NCBI RefSeq assembly: GCF_964340395.1
Contig: NC_135552.1
Coordinates: 17,746,694 to 17,810,693, forward strand
From: Glandiceps talaboti
Taxonomy: Eukaryota; Hemichordata; Enteropneusta; Spengelidae
Reading direction: 5' to 3'
Length of the DNA: 64,000 nucleotides
Both the position numbers and the translations under genes were made by a program. How positions within the stretch are numbered: the first letter of the stretch is position 1; every line of letters begins with the position of its first letter. The notes under the pieces were generated by a model that did no database searches, was not told the origin of the DNA, and saw nothing but the letters and a program-made list of their open reading frames with translations. Shown in pieces: positions 1 to 14,400 of this stretch.

Positions 1-1412
1 AATGTATAATGAGTTATTGTAGGGTTAGGTAGACTTAGAGTTTTTTGGGTTTTTTAAATTGACCCTTATGACCTTTGGTCTAATTTAATAATTTGTCTGA
101 TAGTTTGTTCTTGACTTTTCATATAAATAAGGTATGACCCATTAACCTGGAGCCACCTAAATCACTGTACAGTACAAAAGTTCATAATAATGTTGTTTAA
201 AATTTCACAACAAGAAACAGGACTTGAATAACCTCTGGTCTAATTTGATAATTTTCCAATATATTATTGTAGACTTTTCATTTTAAAAAAACCCTGTGAC
301 CTTGGACCACCTAAATCAGCGTACTTTTAATATGGTACTTAATAATTTTCTTTTTTTTCAAAATAAAGCAGGGACTTGTAACCTCATGCTTTAAGTTAGT
401 CAGTTTTCTGTGAGAATATGTTGTCAACATGAAATGTAGGGAAAGTACTTGACTCATTAATTTTGGTTCGACTTTGTCAGCCTGCAGTGATTTATATTTC
501 TGTTTGAATAGATACACAATTTGACCTTTTGACCCCAGGTTTGATTTAGTCAGGTGTGTATTATGATGTATATAAGAGAAGCTATATGAAGCCAGGACAC
601 GTAACACTGGACATTGGTCCTTGAAATTACTATAGTGTATTACTATCACTATTGTCATTATAATGTATGTATGTATGCCATGGTACAAATAGGGGAATGA
701 TCTCATAGCCTCTAGTTCCTTGTACAAAATGTGAATAGGCTGTAGTTTATTTGTTGTTATCCAGCTCAATGCTCACAACCATGGAGATGACTTTACAATC
801 TGGTAAATCAATGGATCTTGTTTCTGTTGTAAAAAAAATTTAATTTGTTAAAGATAGTTTGAGACCGAGGGTAGGGCTGGTCATAGACTTTGGCGAGAGA
901 CATCTATAGGCTGATGTTGAATAGTTTGAGACAGAAGTTACGATTGACCAGAGATGTTGGAGAAAAACATCTATGGTCCAACATCGCTTTGTATCTTCAA
1001 CTGGTTGATCTTGGTTTGTGTCGTCCTCTCACTGTGTAATGATCAGCCAGCAAAGATACTTTAGGCTAGGACTGACTGAGCTCTGTTTGCAGAAATATAT
1101 GTGAAGTATTGTAAAATGGTTGCTGCATATGTGATGTTTTACTTGTGAATATAATACCATAGTTATCTACATTATGATATTGTCAACTGATTGACATCTA
1201 CCTCCATATCCATGCCAGCAAAACCTTCAGTAGTGTATAAATAGATGTCAAATATTAGAAATTCACATTTCTACCCATGGATGGACTGATAACACATGGT
1301 ACTTGAAACATCAAGTCTTTATTATATCATTAATAAAATGATAACACTTACATATTTTAAGTTACAATAAAATATTATAACGTTACATTTTGTCTATGTA
1401 TTCTACTATGCC

Positions 1413-1655
1413 ATGCTTTCTATAGCATGTTATGCTATGTTATGTTATGTTATGCTATGTTATGCGTTGTTATGTTATGTTATGTTGTTATGTTATGTTA
1501 CGTCATGTTATGCTACGTTATGTTATGTTATGCTATGTTATGCATGTTATGTTATGTTATGTCATGCTATGTTGTCATGTTTTGTTATGTTATGTTATGT
1601 TATGTTATGCTATGCTATGCTCTGCTATGCTATGTTTAATGCTATGTTATTATGA
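1413..1655. repeat. (TTATG)n pentanucleotide microsatellite
   Basis: Nearly pure TTATG/CTATG repeats for about 240 bp. It opens all three plus-strand frames, giving spurious Met-Leu-Cys-Tyr ORFs. Confidence 0.9.
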
Positions 1656-2030
1656 TATAGAAATTTATAGGGTATTAAACCAGGGTTATGAAAATATCTT
1701 TGCTAAATAAATTAAGCCAACCTCATCATATACCAGTATTATTGTAACACTGTAAAGCCCCACCACCACCACCCTTTCAAACTGGAGTTAAAATTTAGGG
1801 GTGAAAATTGTGCTAGCAAACATATAATGATGTGTATGTAATCTTTATGGCACCACTGATAAGGTAATACCAACATGTAAGGATTGAAACTCTGACCTTG
1901 AAATGATAGTAATAAATGTCTAATATTAAGTACATACCATATAACATAGTCAGTAATTTATTGTATTCTCATAGATTTTATAACGTTTTACTTCCCTTTT
2001 GCCAGACTTTAATCAAACATTTTGTCAATC

Positions 2031-2231
2031 ACTAGAATCCAGGCAAATGGGGATGTGTATTTTGATTTCCCCATCGTTTTCTTCTCTCATATTATACTTT
2101 CAGCATTTGATCAAGCCTAGCTTTAGTTTCTTTGTTGGCCTACAGATAGGATAGGGATTTGAATTTGTTATTTCTCACTGATGGGGAAATAACAAATTCA
2201 AAACCCAAATTTGCATGGATTCCAGGCTATA
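2031..2231. mobile_element. MITE-like inverted-repeat element, about 200 bp
   Basis: Ends carry AATCCAGGCAAAT on the left and the inverse complement ATTTGCATGGATT on the right. An internal hairpin pairs GAATTTGTTATTTC (2161-2174) with GAAATAACAAATTC (2186-2199). A shorter related palindrome is at 18307-18384. Confidence 0.55.
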
Positions 2232-2491
2232 TTATAATAAAAATGTAAAAGTACATTTCTACTAGCTTGCTTAAGTTATAGATATTTGCATTGTTACTGA
2301 AAGTCTATGATGTGATGCAGTACCACAGGGACTTCTGTTGGTAACATTGAGTTGCAAAATACATACTTCAATACCAGGTTGAATTATAAAAACATAATTA
2401 GAATGACAATAGGATCCTGTTACATGGTCTATTTCTGTTTTGGTATGTTTTATATAACATGTTGATTTTTTTTGTTTAATTTGTACAATAG

Positions 2492-5400
2492 CTATGGAAC
2501 AGAATGAAGAGGAGATTTCATCATTGGAAGCCAAGATTAATGAGCTGGATGCAGACATCTTTGTAAGTTTATAATGTAGTAAATATTTGTAGATTAGATT
2601 GGAATACAGGTAAAGATTTTGACCTAAATTACTAATGAATCAATTGTTTGGTATATGACTGTCAATGGGTTGTGACCTAAATTACAAATGAATGAATGGT
2701 TTGGTATATGACTCTCATCGTAGTATTTGTTCAGACAGAGTTCACTGGCCAATGCTGACAATGACTAACATGTAGTCTCGTTAAGGTTGTGACAATGTGC
2801 TGTATATATGTTTTAGGTACATTGGAATATAGGTAAAGATTTTTTCCTAAATTACAAATGAATCAATGGTTTCAAATTGGTATATGACTCCCAGTGCTGT
2901 AATATCTGTTCAGACATTGTCAGAGTTCACTGGTCATTGCTGACAATGACATAACATGTATACTAGGCTGGTTAAGTTTATGACAATGTGCTGTATATAT
3001 GTTTTAGATCAGATTGGAATACAGGTAAAGATTTTGACCTAAATTACAAATGAATGGTTTGGTATATGACTGTCACTGTACATAGTATTTGTTCAGACAT
3101 GGTCAGTCAGAGTTCACTTGTCAATGCTGACAATGTCTTGTAAAGGTATGACAATGTACTGTATATATATGTTGTAAATTGAATTGGAACACAGGTAAAG
3201 ATTTTGACCTAAATTACAAATTCTTTGGTGTGTGTGACTCACACTGTCTATTGTTCCACAGACAAGGTAGAAACTGTGATTGTTCAGACATTGTCAGCGT
3301 AAACTAGTCAATGTTAACCATGAACACAATGCAGCCTGGTCATCATTCAGTGATCAGTACAGAGTCTACAGATCATACACTCTGCTAACTGCATGTCTAT
3401 GGTAGTGGCCACACCTAAATTATTAATGACATGTTTATTAAACCATTTTTCTGACTATTTATGTCATCTTGACCTTAAGAAAGGAGAGGTATTATTTAAT
3501 ACCAAGGATTGTAATCACAAATAAATACAGTTGGTTTCTTAATGTTTTATTGCTTTTAGAATTCCTAGACATAATTGAAAGATTAAAGTATGGCGTGCAT
3601 ATATGATTGTTATGTTGTAAAGTCAGTGATAAAGTATTTGTTTAGTGTTTGTTTATTTGTTTGTTAATTTTACCACTATTCTATCTACAGACCAAAAGGA
3701 AACTAGATCTAGGCTTGCTTGTTTGTATGTCTGTGTGTGTGTGTGTGTGTGTCTGTGTTTTTGTTTGTTTGTTGGGTGTTTTTTTTTGTTTGTTTGTTAT
3801 ACCACCCATGCTATCTGAAAGCCAACAAGGAAACCTAGAGCTAGGCTTGTTTGTTTGTTTGTGTGGCTGTCTGTATGTCTGTGTTTTTTGTTTGTTTGTT
3901 TGTTTGTTTGTTTGTTATACCACCCATGCTATCTGAAAGCCAACAAGGAAACTAGAGCTAGGCGTGTTTGTTTGTTTGTTTGTGTGGCTGTCTGTATGTC
4001 TGTGTTTTTTGTTTGTTTGTTTGTTTGTTTGTTTGTTTGTTTTTTATACCACTCATGCTATCTGAAAGCCAACAAGGAAACTAGAGCTAGGCGTGTTTGT
4101 TTGTTTGTTTGTGTGGCTGTCTGTCTGTCTGTGTTTTTGTTTGTTTGTTTGTGTGTTTGTTTGTTATACCACTCATGCTATCTGAAGGCCAACAAGGAAA
4201 GACGAGCCAGGCTTTTTTGTTCGTTTGTTTGTTTGTTTGTTAATTTTTACCACCATCATATCTGTAGGCCAACAAGGAAACCAGAGCTAGACTTGATCAA
4301 ATGCTGAAAGTAGTGAGTGAAGAAAACAGAGAAAGTGTGAATCAACAATTAATAGACTGCTCTACACAGATTGATAATTTGACTGAAGAACAAAATTCTG
4401 TAACAAGTAAGTAGAAATTGTGGATGTCAAGTTATACAATTATTCTTAATTGGATTCTATGCTATGCTTTGCTTTGCCATCCTAAGTTTTCTATAAATCA
4501 AAATAGGTTACAGAAAATCAAATACATGATTTGTGTTTAATCACATCGACTAAAACGCCATTGGGCATGGTTGGAATTAATCACATCGGCTAAAATGTCA
4601 TTGGGCATGGTTGGAATTACAGTTCAGGCCTCGAAATTCGTTTTTTTTCCCACCTGCCCATTGGGCAGGTGATTGAAAATTTTACCTGCCCAACCAAAAT
4701 TTTACCTGCCCAATTCACCTTTCACTAATTTTGTTACTAGTCCTTTAGATCAAGTCTTCTATGGTAAGTACCACTATTGAGCCACCTGTCTAATGCCCTG
4801 ATCGCAACATAGCCTCACTCTCTGGCCCATCCAATACAATACGTAGTAACGCATCTAAATGAGTCGATACTCGGTGAACTGCGGCAAACGTTCTCTTCTC
4901 TTTTCAACCATTTATATTCTTTCTCCCATTCTTCACGGAATTTTCGCTTTCTTTTCCTTTCATCCTGCTTCCAAAACGTTGTCGATTTGCTATCTCCGTC
5001 ATCATCTTTGTGTGACTTTTCAGTCTCTTTCGATGTACTTGGTATTGCCACTAAATTATCACTCTCCATACGCAACTTCCCAGCTTTCTCGCCGTCACCA
5101 CCCTCACTTTCTTTTCTTTCTTGCTTCTTCTTCTTTTCATTTGGAGTATCATTGTTTGAAGACTTCGTAAATCCAAACTTTAATAAGCTCATGTTTATTC
5201 AACAGCTTTCATTAGTATACGTAACGTCACTTCGAGGTCAGGGCCCGCTGAGGTAAATACTACTTCATGAACACATGACATGGCTGGTCACATGAGTGAA
5301 ACACATGGTTGCTATTGATATGCAAATCAAACCAATACGTACCTATGACGCGTGTCCATATATGGAGAGGTTGAAAGGTCATTGCATTCTGGCATTAGGC

Positions 5401-8400
5401 AATGCGGAAATGAAGAAACTTAGGTTTGATCGAAACAAGCTAAGTTACAAGAGACAAATCGACAAAAAATAAAACCCCAAAACGATTGCGATAACAATTA
5501 TTGACCAAATTAGAATAAGCAGTTTATAATAAAGTATTCCAAAAAAAAGCGCCGGCCCAACTGGACAGGTGTGCATAAATTTTACCGGCCCAGCACCACT
5601 TTTCACCTGCCCTGGGCCGCTGGGCCGGCGGGAATTTCGAGCCCTGCAGTTGTATGATGGGTACCTGATAGGATGTGATTGTAATGAGAAGAAATTCATC
5701 CTGTCGTGTAGTGTTAGTGGGGACTGTGTGCTCGATGCTCCAAAGGAGTTTGAAAATCTTCCATGTGATTTATAGTAATGTATCGTAGTTGTATGGCCAT
5801 GTCACTGGTCAGAAAGTAGAGGAAACTGCTGTAACAGTCTGCATGGGGTTAATTTCATTTTGATTTGATTTTATTTATTTTCTAAAGCGCCTTTTCTATT
5901 CATTAATATTCAAAAGTGCTGTTATAATTGTACAGAGCTTTTATATTATCTCCATTGTTGAAAAGATTTTTTGTAAAAATACACAGAGTTCATTTATCAT
6001 GTTATCCTTGTTATCCATTTAAAGGTCAGTTACGTCAACTAAAACCAGATCCTATCGCTGATATGAAGAGAAGAAACGTGGAGAAGAGAGAGAAAGTGAC
6101 AAAAGAACTACTGCAGACTGAACGAGATTATGTCAAAGACATCAAACTATGTTATGAAGGTTTCATTGGCTCCTTAAAAGACCAAAAGGTAAGATTTAGA
6201 TTGTTTCATCTCTATGTGTCATTTTATACCTGGTATATTTAGTATGTTTCATCTCTATGTCATTTTATACCTGGTATATTTATTATGTTTCATCTCTATA
6301 TCATTTTATACCTGGTATATTTAGTATGTTTCATCTCTATGTCATTTTATACCTGGTATATTTAGTATGTTTCATCTCTATGTCATTTTATACCTGGTAT
6401 ATTTAGTATGTTTCATCTCTATGTCATTTTATACCTGGTATATTTAGTATGTTTCATCTCCGAGGCTATATCATTTTATACCTGGTATATTTAGTATGTT
6501 TCATCTCTCTGTCATTTTATACCTGGTATATTTAGTATGTTTCATCTCTATGTCATTTTATACCTGGTATATTTAGTATGTTTCATCTCTATGTCATTTT
6601 ATACCTGGTATATTTAGTATGTTTCATCTCTATGTCATTTTATACCTGGTATATTTATTATGTTTCATCTCTATATCATTTTATACCTGGTATATTTAGT
6701 ATGTTTCATCTCTATGTCATTTTATACCTGGTATATTTAGTATGTTTCATCTCTATGTCATTTTATACCTGGTATATTTAGTATGTTTCATCTCTATGTC
6801 ATTTTATACCTGGTATATTTAGTATGTTTCATCTCCGAGGCTATATCATTTTATACCTGGTATATTTAGTATGTTTCATCTCTCTGTCATTTTATACCTG
6901 GTATATTTAGTATGTTTCATCTCTATGTCATTTTATACCTGGTATATTTAGTATGTTTCATCTCTATGTCATTTTATACCTGGTATATTTAGTATGTTTC
7001 ATCTCTATGTCATTTTATACCTGGTATATTTAGTATGTTTCATCTCTCTCTTACCATTGTATACTTGATATAATAGTGATATATTTATCTGTAAGTTGAA
7101 TGTTGTATTTATGTGATGTGATTGTATACAACGCTGCATAACATATTCTATTTCCTTCTCAAGAAAGAAACAACATTTTCTTGTCTTTTCAGACATTGTC
7201 TTTCATTATTTGATATTTCACACCAACATTACAACAATTAAAGTGGCCATATGGATGAGGATTAGGTATTTATTTTGGATTTTTAATTTATAAAACAATT
7301 TTGTCATGGCTTCCTACTTGAAAAATCAATATGAGACAACATATGCCAAGTCTTTGTTTGTAACTCAATATATTGCAAAAAGCTAAAATACGTGTCAAAA
7401 ACTTTGTTATTGTACATACAATAACAAACATTTTACATTTTACGTACCGGTCTTTTGCCATTTATTGAGTTACAAACAAGGACTTGGTATATGTTGTTTC
7501 ATGTTGATTTTTCAAGTAGAAAGCCATGATAAAATTGTTTTTATAAATTAAAACCCAAAATAAATACTCACTTCTCATCCATATGGCCACTTTAATATAG
7601 TCGTATACTACGATAATTCAGTTTGTTTCTAACTTTTAAGTGTTGTCTGAACCACATTTCATCTTCCAGGCCAGTGTTGTCTATGTGTAATATCTAAGAT
7701 TTAAAAAAAACAAAAAAAAAACATGTTTCACCAATTTTACATACTGTATAAGAAATCAAAGTGAAACAACATTGATGATGAAAATGATTCCTTTGCTTCG
7801 AATGCCAATTAATTTTACTATGTTGAAAGTTTTTGTGAAACTGATTTTCTTTGTTGAGTAGCAAACTTGTGAATGAGTCGAATGTACATTAAATATGCTG
7901 TATTCTGGATACACACTTTATAGCTATTTTTAAAACAAATGTGACATGAGGTGACCCCAGATTATGGAGAAATTAGAGCCAGAATGTTGTGACTGATGTC
8001 AATATTATGTGGCAATACAAAGAGAAATCAACAGAATGCTTGTAAAAAAAATCTTCTTTAGAACATTAACATAACTTGTAAAACTGAAAGGCAGGGCTAT
8101 TTCAACTAGCTAAAAATATGACTATGTTTTGGAAAACATGGAAAAAAACAAAAGATAAACAATGTCTGTTTAACAACTTGGGTCTTCACTTTATGAACAG
8201 CACTTCAAGTGGCCAAAGTGTTCAATCTTTTGTTTTTCTAGTAACTGGTATATGATAACAGAAAATATTGCCTGTTTTACATGCATCATACTTACATACC
8301 CAGCATAAACCTGCATGTTGACATGACTGTGTATATTGTGATGTTATTTCAGTTCCAGACACTACTTGCCAGGGCCATAGCAGCACACAAACAACAAGAA

Positions 8401-11400
8401 GCCAACCAAGAAGACAATAATAAGAACAAGAACTCCAAACCCATTGTGTGTTTTATTTCATTTTTTCCACTTTTACTTTCTACTCATTTTACCTTTTGAT
8501 TTTATTCTCACTCTGTCTCCACCCTGTGGCCATCACATGCAGGTATCAACCACTCTCTGTCTCTCTGTCTCTTGGCACTGCAGTAGTGTCCCAGTAACAA
8601 CACCAACCTAACAAACCCACACATCCCTTACACTGTAATGAATGCTATATTTGTTTTCAACTTTCTCTTTGTTTTCCCAAATTGTTCATATAGGAACATG
8701 AGGTCAGAATACAATAGCATATTGTATGCAAAGACAATTATGAGAAGTGTGAACTATGGATACATGATTCTAAAAATGCAACAGAACCTTTCAGTTGTCA
8801 TTCATTGTACATTAGTAATAAACAGCGTAGTTATTCTGTCACTTCTACTGTCCAAGTAAAATGATAAATTTGTTTTAAAAAGTAAGATCAGTACATATAT
8901 GATGCATAGACACCAAGATTGTTTGATCCAAGACTCAACAAAATCATTGAACAAATAGAAGTTAACATTTTATTTCAATCTTCAAGGACCTAAAAATAAT
9001 TAAATATATTGGAAACTCAAAAAAGATATTTATCCACAGTACTGTTTCATCGGCATACAACTGCTTTTAATAATCTGATCTCCTGTACCCTGTAAAGTTG
9101 CATGTATTATTTTCTTTGTAGGACTAATCATACTCTCCAAACACATAGCATGCATAATATGAATTGAAGTGTTTGATTTGTGTTTCTATTTTCCCAATTT
9201 GACTATTTACTGACACATATATTAACTGATATCTATATTCTAATCCTACAAAGCTCTTTTATTAGCAGGGTGATGGGAATTATTCAATGGCACAAGGATT
9301 TTTACTTTTCAGGGTGCACTTGGGCTTCTGTGTTTCGCTGGTTTTGTCAGAGGCTTTGTCACTGGCTTTGTCACTGGTTTTGTCTCTGGCATTGTCACTG
9401 GCATTGCCACGGCTTTGTCACTGGTTTTGTCTCTGGCATTGTCAATGGCTTTGTCACTGGTTTTGTCTGGCATTGTCACTGGCATTGTCACTGGTTTTGT
9501 CTCTGGCACTCACTGGCTGTGTCACTGTTTTGTCTCTGGCATTGTCACTGGCATTGTCACTGGTTTTGTCTCTGGCATTGCCAGTGGTTTTGTCTCTGGC
9601 ATTGCCAGTGGTTTTGTCTCTGGCATTGTCACTGGCATTGTCTCTGGCACTGTCACTGGTTTTGTCACTAGTGTTGTCATTGGCATTGTCACTGGCTTCA
9701 TCACTGGCTTTGTCTTGCATTTACTGCTGCATAGGCACTTTGCAATGTCTGGCTAAATTGCAGTTATAGTAGAGTGCAACAAAATACTAATTCAACAGTA
9801 AATTCTTTCTTTTTGGTGACAGATTCTTTCTTCTTCTTTTCTACTTATCTATGAATGAGTGTTTTAAATTCTTTTTTAGTGTGTAGCTTGTCTTTAAATA
9901 ATGAGTGACAAGTTCTTTTCCATTGGCATTATTATCACTTTCTATAGCTAGCAGGATATGGAGAATTTAGTAGTAGACATTGGCACAGCTCAACAGAATT
10001 TGAACAGAAAATTTATGTCACCATTGTTATTATAACACTACAATGATTTCCAAACTATGAAACAGGTCACATGTTCTATTTCTGACCTTTCCAGTGATGA
10101 AATGATAGGAGATATAAAGTAGAACTTGATGAAGGAAACATTGAAATCTTTGTACACAAAATTGAAAGGAAAACATATGATATAATATGAGACTGAAATG
10201 TATAACTTAATAATTTGTCAAGTGTATTTAATGACTATCATTGACTTTCATTCTATAACAGGCAAGGGGAGTAGAGCTGGATATATTATTTGGTAATGTA
10301 GAACAAGTTATTGATGTGTCAGAACGGTTCCTAGAGAATTTAGAAGACAGTGTAGCTAGTAAACCAGCAGAAGACCAGTTAACTGGTGAGTTTTTAATAT
10401 TGATGACTTGTATTAACTGGTTGGTTAATTGGTTGTATGGTTGTTTGATTAAATGAAAGATTGGTTAATCTACTGATTGATGATTGATTGGTAGGTTAAT
10501 AGGTTGGTAGGTTGGGTGGATCAGTGGGTGGGTTGGTTGGTGGGTTGGTTGGTTGATTCATTGATTCATTGACATACAGAATTGATAATAACATCAACTT
10601 GTAGTGCTTACTTAGTCTGAAAATCTTGTCTTCCGTAGGTATGTGCTTTATCAACTATTCCAAGGAGCTTGAAGATGTTTATTCCCAATATTGTAGAAAC
10701 CATGATGATGCAATTGCCTTATTAGAAAAGGTGAGAAATGTGTGTCATTTGTGAGTTTTTAGTATGACTTGCCATGTCATACCAAATGAAGATAGGACTT
10801 AATCTAATGCAGGGTGTATTCATTTCACCAATCTCCACAGTTAAAGGGCCATGCTTCAATCCTTGGTCATCACATTAGTGTTAATATTAATAAAGATTAC
10901 ATGGAATCATTCTTTTTTTGTGTACAATGTTTATCTACAGCTTTGCTACACAACCATTTTCACAGTCTGAAAGAGTTTAGAAAAAATCGCTCAACGGAAT
11001 CATTCGACACTTACAGAAAGAATCGCAATAAATTTAGATCTATTTGTAGAGAAAAGAAGAAAAATTACACGGACATACAGTTTAACAGATATCGCGACGA
11101 CTGGAGATCTGTGGCTGGGACTGTCGGCATGTGGTCAGTAATAAAGCGGTATCGCAAAGGTGGTTTTGAAAGTGCGCCAATTTCAGGACAACAGTGGATA
11201 GATTACTTTTCCAGGTTGCATAATCCCCAAACTATGTCGTTTGGAGACACATTTGAAGATGTAAATGAGTATAGACATTTGAATTCCGAATCTGTACAAG
11301 TAAATGTAGATCTTTTGAATGCTAGAATTACTGATGAGGAAATTTTAACAGCTGTGAGTGAGCTGAAAAAGGGGAAAGCTGCGGGTCCAGATGGTATACC

Positions 11401-14400
11401 TTCAGAGTTTTATAAATGTACTGTCAACAGGCTATTGCCGTTAATGAGTGATTTATTCAACGACATTTTTGAAACTGGAGTCTTTCCTGAGGGGTGGTGT
11501 AGAGGGGTTATCATACCACTGTATAAAAACGGTGTCAGGTCTGATCCGAATAATTACAGGGGTATAACTTTACTAGATGTGTTTGGGAAAGTGTTCTGTG
11601 CCATTTTGAATAAGAGATTGTACGTTTGGGCTGAAGACATCGGGTCTATCTCCAGTTGTCAGAGTGGTTTTAGAAAGGGTTTCTCTACTATGGATAATAT
11701 TTTCACACTGTATGCCATAATTCAAAACTATCTGCGTAGACGCAGGGGTAAATTCTTCTGTTTATTTGTTGATTTCGCTAAGGCTTTCGATTCTGTTAAT
11801 TACCATTATCTTTTCATTAAACTACAATCAATTGGTCTTTCGGGTAAAATGTTTAATATCATCAAGTCCATGTACGATGATGTGAAGTCATGTGTTAAAT
11901 TGGATAGGGGGATTTCAGAGTATTTCAATTGTGGTATCGGAGTTAGACAAGGAAGCGTACTAAGCCCTGTACTTTTTTCTCTTTTCATCGATGAACTTTA
12001 CCAAATAATTACAAAAGCAGGATTTAAGGGGGTGCAGCTTACACAAGACATGTTTGATTTATTTGTCCTGCTTTATGCAGATGATGTTGTGATATTTGCT
12101 GACACAGTTGTGGGTTTGCAGCATTTGATTAACTGTCTGGGCCAATTCTGTGACAAGTGGAAACTTAAAGCAAACTTTAAGAAAACAAAGGTTGTAACAT
12201 TTCGAAAGGGAGGTCATAGTTCAAGGAACGAAATATGGCATTTAAATGGTACGAGTATCGAGGTGGTTAGCTACTATAACTATTTAGGACTGTTGTTATC
12301 ATGTAGAAATAAGTGGTCTAAGGCAGTTAGTAATCTAGCTGATCAGGCCCGTAAAGCAATGTTTTCTATATTTAGTTTTGAGCGTAAAGTTGGCGTTATA
12401 ACCCATGAGGTTTATTTTAAATTGTTTGATAGTCTAATCTTGCCTATTCTTTTGTATGGTTCTGAGCTTTGGGGATTTCAGCAATTTATGCAAATTGAAA
12501 TGGTACAACTTAAATATTGTAAACATTTTCTTGGAGTGCGACAAAACACTACAAATGAAGCGGTACTTGGGGATTGTGGCAGAACGCCAATTTTTGTAAA
12601 ATCATTGACGAGATGTATAAAGTACTGGCTACGTCTTACTGAACTCCCCGATAACAGAGTTGCCAAACATGCTTATAAATTGATGCTGAAAATTGACGAA
12701 AGTGGTCACACGTCTTGGGCAACAGAAGTAAAAAATATTTTGCAATACTACGGTTTTGGTATAGTTTGGGTGTCACAGGGAGTGGGAGACACTATTTCTT
12801 TCGTAACGGAGTTCAGTCAGCGCGTATCCGATATTTATAAGCAAAATTGGTTTTCTGATGTTTGCTCCAAGGAGTCTTTAAATACATACTGTAATTTCAA
12901 GAGCGTATTAGAACCAGAAAAATATTTGTTGCAGCTTTCAGATGTAAGATACAGACATGCATTAGCGAGGATTCGATGTGGGAGTCATAAGTTACGTATA
13001 CAGGAAGGTCGTCACAGCGGCTTAGATGTTACTGAGAGAATATGTGAAGTATGTTCAGAGGGTATAGAAGATGAATTTCATTTTCTATTAGTATGCCCTT
13101 TGTATCAAACAGTGAGGGAAGCTTTACTACCTCAGTATTACTGGATATTTCCTACACGTCAAAAGTTTTTCAATTTAATGAATGTGCAGTCTGCAATATT
13201 ACTAAGAAACCTTGGTAAATTTATATACAAAGCAATGTACTTAAGAGAGGAATTCTATGCCAGCTAATGTCATTACACTCTTTCTGCTTGATGTATTATA
13301 TTATTTTTTGGTCACGTAGGCCTGTGGCCTGTAGTGATAATAAACATATTATATTATATTTTCACACCTAGATATTAATCCTGATCCGAAGTGGAATTTA
13401 ATAGCTTACAATCATCACACTTTCACATCACATTTATGTCATACTTTGTAAGTTCAACTTTGATATTCCAAACTCAAAGATATGGTACCAGTACATGTAT
13501 GTTGTTACAATTTATACTCAAATTCAGTAGTGATTGATAAATTTATTGGTTTTTGTTTGGATATGCAAACTTTGTGGATCCCCAGATATCAAACATCTGA
13601 GTGTAGATTGTATGTGTTCAGATACTCCACTTCATTTCAAAATCTGTTTATGGTATATTTAATCATGTTTGTGTTGTATGCTTTCCACTATCAGTATGAA
13701 GACAATCCAGATATCCAAGAATACATCAGTGATGGACTGTCTATTGTCAGGTAAGGGATACATCAGTGATGGACTGTCTATTGTCAGGTAAGGGATACAT
13801 TAGAGAGGGACTGTCTATTGTCAGGTAAGGGATACATTAGTGAGGGACTGTCTATTTTCAGGTAAGGGATACACCAATGAGGGACTGTCTATTGTCAGGT
13901 AAGGATGTCTATCCATTGGTAGTTGGTGATATCGAATACAGTAGATTTCATCATAATTGTATGAAATTGGCTCTAAAACAGAAATATCTCAGTTTAGGTG
14001 AACAATCTGATTTCAGATTGTCAGAATTCATGTATTTAGGAAATAAGGAATACAGTAGTATTAGCTTTCTAAAATTAAGATTATAAATGCCTCTCTCCGA
14101 CTATTCATTCATATTTATTCCAAGATGTGAAGTGAACAACATTTCATAAAAATATGATTGCATTCATGTGAAATTTATGAACAAGGACTAATTGCATGAT
14201 CATTTGCATACAGGTATGCAGTGCAGTAATGTTTTCAGTACTGCAGTGCTAATACCATTATAGTATGTGCACGCACAATATGCAAGTAATCTGTGGTACA
14301 TATGTAATGATGCCTCTTACCCCATACTTTACCAGTAAGAATGGTAGACTCTCTCACAGTCCTCAGAGCTTCGCATAGCTAAAACTTCACATTAACACGT

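Larger units (their letters stand above)
1..2491. other. Intron or upstream sequence of the DNMBP-like gene, no exon seen
   Basis: AT-rich sequence with no open frame that resembles a conserved protein. It contains a TTATG pentanucleotide tract (1413-1660) and an imperfect inverted-repeat element (2031-2231). Since the first recognised exon starts in phase 2, upstream exons must exist; they may lie outside the window or be too diverged for me to see here. Confidence 0.6.

Noticed and set aside
311-769. 152-codon minus-strand ORF
   Set aside because: Low-complexity AT-rich frame with no domain pattern and no splice context.
1413-1710. Cys/Tyr/Met-rich ORFs on the plus strand
   Set aside because: All three frames are open because of the TTATG microsatellite; not genes.
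9180-9769. Hydrophobic repeat ORFs on both strands
   Set aside because: Produced by the CTGGTTTTGTCT minisatellite; open in several frames at once.
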